Of a stretch of DNA of 52,851 nt, positions 48,588 to 52,851 are shown piece after piece. Position 1 is the first letter of the stretch. Every line of letters begins with the position of its first letter. This DNA comes from Planctomycetota bacterium (GTDB lineage: Bacteria; Planctomycetota; JAJSAM01; JAJVHW01): NCBI GenBank assembly GCA_021414065.1, contig JAIOPE010000042.1, positions 1-52,851 on the forward strand, written 5' to 3'. Both the position numbers and the translations under genes were made by a program. The notes beneath the pieces were generated by a model. The model made no database searches. It saw only the letters and a program-made list of their open reading frames with translations, and was not told the DNA's origin.

Positions 48588-49922
48588 ATGAATCACCCCA
48601 TCCGCTTCCTCGGTTCCGTCCTCGTCGGCGCGGCGTTCGTCGCTGCGTTCGACGTCGCCCCCGTCTCCGCGCAGGAGGCGGCGGGCGTGGACGTCACACT
48701 CACGACCGACGACAAGATGTCGATCGTCGGCACGTTCTGGGCGGGGTCCGCCGCGAACGCGCCGGGCGTGGTGCTGCTGCACATGTACAAGAGCAACCGC
48801 GCCGCGTGGCAACCGCTCGTGCGGCACCTGCACGACCGCGGCTGCGACGTACTCGCGATCGACATGCGCGGTCACGGCGGGAGCGCGAAGCAGGGGAAGG
48901 CCGACCTCTCGGCGAAGGTCGAGAAGCGTGACGCGAAGCTCTTCCAGGACATGCACAAGGACGCGATCGCGGCCGTGCGTCACCTGGTGAAGGAAGCGAA
49001 GTCGGACCCGTCGAAAATCGTGATCGTCGGCGCGAGCGTCGGGTGCTCGGTCGCGATCGACACGGCCCGTCGCTATCCGAAAGAGGTCTCGGCCGTCGCC
49101 TGCCTCTCGCCGGGCGCGAACTTCCTCGGACTGAACACGGTCGAGCAGGCGAAGGCGTGGCCGAAGGACAAGCCGTTGCTGCTGATGACTCACGCGAGCG
49201 AGGCCGCCGACGGCGCGCCGCAGGTCCACGACGCGATCCCGGCGAGCCGACTCATCACGTACGACGACGCCACGCCCGACGCCTCGAAGGACGAGCCGAT
49301 GTGGGCGCACGGCACCAAGATGTTCGGCCGCATCCCGCTCGTCGAGCAGACGGTGGCGAGCTTCGTGTCGTCGGCCACCGGGTCAGAGAAGGACGACGTG
49401 GTCCTCGACGGAGTCGTCGCGGCCGACGGCTCCGAGGCCGAGCACTGGGCGAAGGCGACTGACGTGTCATCGGACGCGAGCGGCGTGCGGGCCGCGGCCG
49501 TGGGGCGTCGCGTCGTGTTCGGCGGGAAGGCCCCCGACGGCAGCGCGATGCTGCTCGTCTCTCTCGAGAGCGGATCGCAGAAGGTCACGCTCGAGGACGG
49601 CACCGAGGGCCGCCGCGGCATTCTCTCGATCGCGGCGATCGACCTGGCCACGGGCAGCGTCGCGTGGTCCGTCCCCACCGCCGAACAACTCAAGGGCACG
49701 CCGATCGAGCTTCCCCCTGCGATGGCCGCGCGCGTAGTCAAGGCCGACGGCGTGACGACCGTCGAGGGAGAGTGGCGCGCGATCAAGGTACCGCAGGGCG
49801 CGGGCTTCACCGACACCACGGGCGTCCGCTGCGTCGCGTGGTTCTCGACGTCGCCGATCGCGCCGCCGAGCGAGTCGGATCCGCTCCGGGTGCCCGACCG
49901 GATCGTCCTGAAGTCGCGCTGA
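48588..49922 (+). CDS. Exported alpha/beta hydrolase with a C-terminal beta domain
   Basis: A 444-residue protein. A signal peptide (FLGSVLVGAAFVAAF...VSAQ) leads to an alpha/beta hydrolase: VVLLHMYKSNRAAWQ, LAIDMRGHGGSAKQGK, and nucleophile elbow VGASVGCSVA (GxSxG). The expected acid is in LLLMTHASEAADG and the His near MWAHGTKMFG. Residues about 260-444 form a separate beta-rich domain (WAKATDVSSDASGVRAAAVG...VVFGGKAPDGSAMLLVSL) of unknown role. Dienelactone-hydrolase-like or esterase activity is possible. Confidence 0.8.
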   Translation: MNHPIRFLGSVLVGAAFVAAFDVAPVSAQEAAGVDVTLTTDDKMSIVGTFWAGSAANAPGVVLLHMYKSNRAAWQPLVRHLHDRGCDVLAIDMRGHGGSAKQGKADLSAKVEKRDAKLFQDMHKDAIAAVRHLVKEAKSDPSKIVIVGASVGCSVAIDTARRYPKEVSAVACLSPGANFLGLNTVEQAKAWPKDKPLLLMTHASEAADGAPQVHDAIPASRLITYDDATPDASKDEPMWAHGTKMFGRIPLVEQTVASFVSSATGSEKDDVVLDGVVAADGSEAEHWAKATDVSSDASGVRAAAVGRRVVFGGKAPDGSAMLLVSLESGSQKVTLEDGTEGRRGILSIAAIDLATGSVAWSVPTAEQLKGTPIELPPAMAARVVKADGVTTVEGEWRAIKVPQGAGFTDTTGVRCVAWFSTSPIAPPSESDPLRVPDRIVLKSR

Positions 49923-49945
49923 GACGCGCCCCGGTCAGGCCGCGA

Positions 49946-50257
49946 TCACGCCGCAGCTTTGGGGCGGAGCATTGAACGCAGATTGCGCGCGAGTTCGGCG
50001 CGGCGGGCGTCGTCAAGTTGAGTCACGCGCAACGCCGCCCGCGTCTCCTTCGTGTGGAAACGCTGGGGAACGAAACGGAGCGCGAAGATCCAGAGGCGGG
50101 TCGCGAGTACGGAGATCCGCAAGAGTTCCGAGGTGCTTTCGGGCGAACGACAGGGCCGCAGGGGGGTGCGGGCGGATGGGGATGGGTTGTGGAGAACCCA
50201 GCTACGACCACGATACGTTGTGGAATCCCCGGAGGCGCCGAATTCGCGTGGGTTCAC
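49946..50257 (-). CDS. Possible small or relict ORF in the 49923-50301 gap
   Basis: The 379-bp space between the hydrolase and lipoprotein genes has one minus-strand frame of 103 codons. Its C-terminal two-thirds reads like real protein (LATRLWIFALRFVPQRFHTKETRAALRVTQLDDARR...), but third positions include many A/T, unlike neighbours, and the N-terminal third is low-quality. It may be a decayed gene fragment or a foreign small gene. Nothing else is seen in the gap apart from the promoter at its right end. Confidence 0.25.
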   Translation of the reverse strand: MNPREFGASGDSTTYRGRSWVLHNPSPSARTPLRPCRSPESTSELLRISVLATRLWIFALRFVPQRFHTKETRAALRVTQLDDARRAELARNLRSMLRPKAAA

Positions 50258-50287
50258 TGCGACGGCGCCTCAGCCACATCGGCCCGC

Positions 50288-50293
50288 TACACT
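50288..50293 (+). promoter_or_regulatory. -10-like TACACT, leaderless promoter candidate
   Basis: TACACT ends 8 nt before ATG 50302. No Shine-Dalgarno sequence is seen. Confidence 0.45.
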
Positions 50294-50301
50294 CTTCGGA
50301 C

Positions 50302-50862
50302 ATGACACGCTCCCGACTGAACCTGGCGCTCCTGCTCGCCTGCGTCGCGGGCGCGCTGCCGGCTTGCGCGGGCACGGCCGCGACCGCGCCCGGCGTCGGC
50401 CCGCGCACCACGCTGAGCGCCGAGCTGTTCCCGTTCACGACACGCGCGGCCGAGTTCGTGGCGCCGGGCGGGTCGCAGCGCACGCTCCGCGTTGAAGCGG
50501 CCGACGCAGCGGCTGTGCTCTGGCTCGAAGGTGACCCGGCAGGCGCTTTGCGCATGGACGTAACCCGCGCCGCGGACTCGATCGTCTTCTCGAGCGGCCC
50601 CGACTCGACGACCGAGCTGATTCGAATCGGCGCCGCCCCCGGCTCCGAGTGGATGAGCGGCGACACGACGGTTCACTTCGACGGCTGGGAACGCATCTCG
50701 CTCCCCGGAGGCACCTTCGACGCGGCCCGCATTCGGGCTCGGAGCGGGCCGGCGTCGCTCGAGGTCGTCCAGACGTGGTGGTTTGCGCCGGGCGCGGGCC
50801 TCGTGAAGCTCCGATCGGACCAGGGCGGCATCTTCAGCAAGGAGATGTCGCTCGCGAAGTGA
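50302..50862 (+). CDS. Small lipoprotein, unknown
   Basis: A 186-residue protein. The lipobox is LPAC (Cys22). The mature part is beta-rich (LFPFTTRAAEFVAPGGSQRTLRVEAADAAAVLWLEGD ... WWFAPGAGLVKLRSDQGGIFSKEMSLAK). The WWFAPGxGLVK segment resembles the end of DUF3108-like or other LolA/barrel-type periplasmic proteins, but no family is assigned. The gene converges with the prenyl-lipid operon, 18 bp apart. Confidence 0.72.
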   Translation: MTRSRLNLALLLACVAGALPACAGTAATAPGVGPRTTLSAELFPFTTRAAEFVAPGGSQRTLRVEAADAAAVLWLEGDPAGALRMDVTRAADSIVFSSGPDSTTELIRIGAAPGSEWMSGDTTVHFDGWERISLPGGTFDAARIRARSGPASLEVVQTWWFAPGAGLVKLRSDQGGIFSKEMSLAK

Positions 50863-50880
50863 CGGGACGGGTTCAGCCGT

Positions 50881-51489
50881 TCAGCCGAAGACCGGCCCCC
50901 AGCTCGTCCCCATCGCGACGGCCATCGCCGCGCCCGCAGCGAGGCAGATCGGCAGGTTGTCGTCGATCCACCGGGGCGTGAGAAGCTCGGCCACCGCTCC
51001 CGCGACGGCGGCGACGGCCGCTCCGGCAACGACCTCCGCGCTCGGCAGGAGGACGTTGTGCGCCATACTCCCCGCCACCCACCAGTGGGCGGCCACTGCG
51101 GCCGGCAGGGCCGTCGCGACGAACGCGAGCGTCCCCGCGAGCGACCGGTCCGCACGCCCGAGGAACGGCGGACGGCCGAACCGTCGGCCGACGACGTTCG
51201 ACGCGGCGTCGCCGATGCCGAGCACGGCCCATGCGGCGGCGGCAACCGGGAGGGGAAAGAGTAGCAGCGCAGCGAGCACGGCCACGGGGTAGAGCTTCGC
51301 GCCGTCGATCCACGGGCCGCCCTCGCGGCTGACGCGACGGCTCACGCCAAGCATCGGGAACACGACGAAGCCGAGCAGCACGCCGCCCACGCCCATCCAC
51401 AACGCCCCCGCCGGCGACGTCCAGCGGAGCGGAACGACGAGCAGCGTCGTCGCGGCGTGGATCGTCTGGCGGAGGTCCTCGCGGGTCAT
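50881..51489 (-). CDS. Dolichol/phytol-kinase-like membrane protein (VTE5/SEC59 superfamily)
   Basis: A 202-residue protein with about six helices. GIGDAASNVVGRRFGRPPF (91-109) and RSLAGTLAF (115-123) match the GDxxAxxxGRxFG...KSxxGTxAF signature shared by VTE5 phytol kinase, dolichol kinase and CDP-diacylglycerol synthases. The short length fits the prenyl-alcohol/diacylglycerol kinase branch, which uses CTP. It lies 13 bp downstream of the UbiA gene in the same operon, so a prenyl alcohol is the likely substrate. The exact alcohol is not deducible. Confidence 0.75.
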   Translation of the reverse strand: MTREDLRQTIHAATTLLVVPLRWTSPAGALWMGVGGVLLGFVVFPMLGVSRRVSREGGPWIDGAKLYPVAVLAALLLFPLPVAAAAWAVLGIGDAASNVVGRRFGRPPFLGRADRSLAGTLAFVATALPAAVAAHWWVAGSMAHNVLLPSAEVVAGAAVAAVAGAVAELLTPRWIDDNLPICLAAGAAMAVAMGTSWGPVFG

Positions 51490-51502
51490 CGGATCGGCGA
51501 AC

Positions 51503-52444
51503 TCATCCGGCCATCCAGTGGACCGGCACAGTGTACGCGAGCGCCGTGACGACCTGCGTGAGCAGCATGAGCAGGTACATCAGCACCCACGAGGGATGCG
51601 TCGATGCCGACGTGAGCGAGGCCGGGTCGCGCACGAGGAGCCACGCCGTGCGCAGGCCGATCATCGCGCACACCACGGGCCCCCAGACGAGCACGAACGC
51701 GTTGCCGCCGAGCACGCCGCCCCAGCGCAGCGCCGCGACGACCGCCCACGGTGCGAACAGGAACGGCGCGACGGAACGGGCGGCCGGCGTGACACCGAAG
51801 CGGAGCGGGAGGGTGATGCACCCGCCGGCTTTGTCGCCCGCCATGTCGGCGAAGTCCTTCGTCGAGGCCGCGCCGAGGATGAACAGGCCCGACGCGCCTG
51901 CGAGGATCCACGCGTCGCGGGGGATGTCGGCAAGCGTCGGCGCCGCGCCGCCGCCGACCCATCCGGCGACCCACCCGGCGATCGGGAGCAGGAAGCCGCG
52001 CGGGATGGCGATGGTGAAGTTCGCGAGGAACCAGTGGCGCTTCGTCCGGAAGGGCGGCGCGGAGTAGGCGTACGTGAGGAACGCCGTGACCGCGACGATC
52101 AGGAGCATCGTCATGCCAAGGGCGGCGGCGAGCGCGAGTGCGCCCACGTACGCCGCGACGGTGACCACCCACGCCTCGCCGACCGTCATCTCGCCGGCAG
52201 GGAGCGGACGCGTCGGTTTGTTGATCCGGTCCACTTCGAGGTCGCAGATCTGGTTGACGGCGTTGCTCGCGACGTTCAGCACGGCGGCCATCAGCGCGCC
52301 GAGTGCAAGGCGGAGCAGAGCAGCCCCGTCGGGCGGGAACGCGCCGCGCCACCCGAGCGACGCGCATCCGAACGCGACCATGCCGAGCGCCGGGGCGAGC
52401 AACGTAAACGGTCGGCTGAGGGCGACAACCGGGTTGAGTTTCAT
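51503..52444 (-). CDS. UbiA-family prenyltransferase
   Basis: A 313-residue protein with about nine helices. The first Asp-rich, magnesium-diphosphate-binding motif is NQICDLEVD (N64xxxD68xxxD72) followed by RINKPTRPLPAGEM. The second is KDFADMAGDKAGGCITLP at about 200. This pattern occurs in homogentisate prenyltransferases, chlorophyll/bacteriochlorophyll synthases and digeranylgeranylglyceryl-phosphate synthases. It joins a prenyl diphosphate to an acceptor in the membrane. The ATG at 52444 overlaps the DUF92 gene TGA (ATGA). No ubiquinone or menaquinone genes are nearby to name the acceptor. Confidence 0.9.
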   Translation of the reverse strand: MKLNPVVALSRPFTLLAPALGMVAFGCASLGWRGAFPPDGAALLRLALGALMAAVLNVASNAVNQICDLEVDRINKPTRPLPAGEMTVGEAWVVTVAAYVGALALAAALGMTMLLIVAVTAFLTYAYSAPPFRTKRHWFLANFTIAIPRGFLLPIAGWVAGWVGGGAAPTLADIPRDAWILAGASGLFILGAASTKDFADMAGDKAGGCITLPLRFGVTPAARSVAPFLFAPWAVVAALRWGGVLGGNAFVLVWGPVVCAMIGLRTAWLLVRDPASLTSASTHPSWVLMYLLMLLTQVVTALAYTVPVHWMAG

Positions 52445-52851
52445 GTTCCCGGGGCTCCGACGACGAGTCGGGCGATCGCGGCGCCCGTGAGCGTGGTGAG
52501 CAGGTTGCGTATCCAACCGGGAACGCGCGCGATCCCCGGGGCGAGTCCCGTCACGAGCGATTCAATCGCCGATCCGCCTGCGGCCGCGGCGACGAGCGCC
52601 GACCCGCAGAGCAGCCATCCGGACGACTGCGCGATCGCGGGCTCCCATCGCAGCAGATCCGCCCCGACGACCGCGACGAGGAGCACCAGTCCACCGGCCA
52701 TCGTTGCGACGAACCCCGCGAGCGACACAGCGCCGGGCGTTCCGTGCGGCACCACACGAAACGACGGCAGGGCGTGCGCCGCGCCGTTCGACGCCGATCC
52801 GATCTCCGTGCCAAGCGTGTCGCCGAGCGCCGCCGCGAGCGCGCCCGCGAA
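52441..52851 (-). CDS. DUF92 (VTE6-like) membrane protein, partial (N-terminus beyond the window)
   Basis: The last 136 codons of a gene that continues past the window end. The visible part begins FAGALAAALGDTLGTEIGSASNG, then RVVPHGTPGAVSLAGFVATMAGG, and ends in a helix pair. ADTxxSE(I/L)G and PPGTxGxVSxxGTxA are the core motifs of the DUF92/TIGR00297 family, whose plant member VTE6 phosphorylates phytyl phosphate to phytyl diphosphate. It is the most upstream visible gene of the operon, overlapping the UbiA start by 4 bp. Confidence 0.8.
   Translation of the reverse strand, partial: FAGALAAALGDTLGTEIGSASNGAAHALPSFRVVPHGTPGAVSLAGFVATMAGGLVLLVAVVGADLLRWEPAIAQSSGWLLCGSALVAAAAGGSAIESLVTGLAPGIARVPGWIRNLLTTLTGAAIARLVVGAPGT

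Overview
This is a 52.9 kb window of very GC-rich bacterial chromosome with almost no free space. It holds about 45 genes, many with 4-base ATGA or GTGA overlaps. The gene types point to a Planctomycetota-like, didermal, free-living heterotroph: exported FG-GAP and propeller proteins, a DUF1570 gluzincin with TPRs, DUF4126, DUF3299, many lipoproteins, a surface GH92 mannosidase and an outer-membrane-type barrel lipoprotein. That assignment is an inference from gene content; there is no rRNA, tRNA or phylogenetic marker in the window.

Layout. 1-110: tail of an unknown gene. 188-6130: an exported protein gene broken by one missing base, then a minus-strand run (methyltransferase, CocE-type hydrolase, methyltransferase, alpha/beta hydrolase, DUF2878). 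6218-12556: two convergent exported proteins with PPC-like N-termini, a displaced 192-bp duplicate of the 3' end of one of them, and a radical SAM gene bracketed by two related short inverted-repeat elements. 12556-20714: an ABC exporter, a DUF1570 protein, an exported propeller and a tandem-duplicated TPR protein. 20790-23221: a divergent glycerate module (glycerate 2-kinase and hydroxypyruvate/glyoxylate reductase). 23225-27801: small redox, metal and membrane genes and a 250-bp MITE-like element. 27956-30542: a TrkH/TrkA potassium uptake pair closed by a perfect 19-bp hairpin. 30804-32063: an AAA ATPase with its own repeat-bearing, AT-rich promoter. 32205-36201: barrel lipoprotein, YedF-like, PhoD-like and bacilliredoxin genes. 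36224-44485: a mannose locus, with a CUT2 ABC importer translationally coupled to a GH92 alpha-mannosidase lipoprotein and a divergent ROK manno(fructo)kinase. 44539-50862: LysM and polytopic membrane proteins, a hydrolase and a lipoprotein. 50881-52851: a compact operon of DUF92 (VTE6-like), UbiA prenyltransferase and VTE5/dolichol-kinase-like genes, cut by the window edge.

Two findings stand out. First, the last operon looks like a bacterial counterpart of the plant phytol-salvage and prenylation steps: two successive prenyl-alcohol kinases plus a UbiA prenyltransferase. Second, a TANNNT hexamer sits 6-8 nt upstream of the start codon in about a dozen genes, which suggests that leaderless transcription is widespread in this genome. 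The MITE-like elements and the duplicated gene end are secondary observations.
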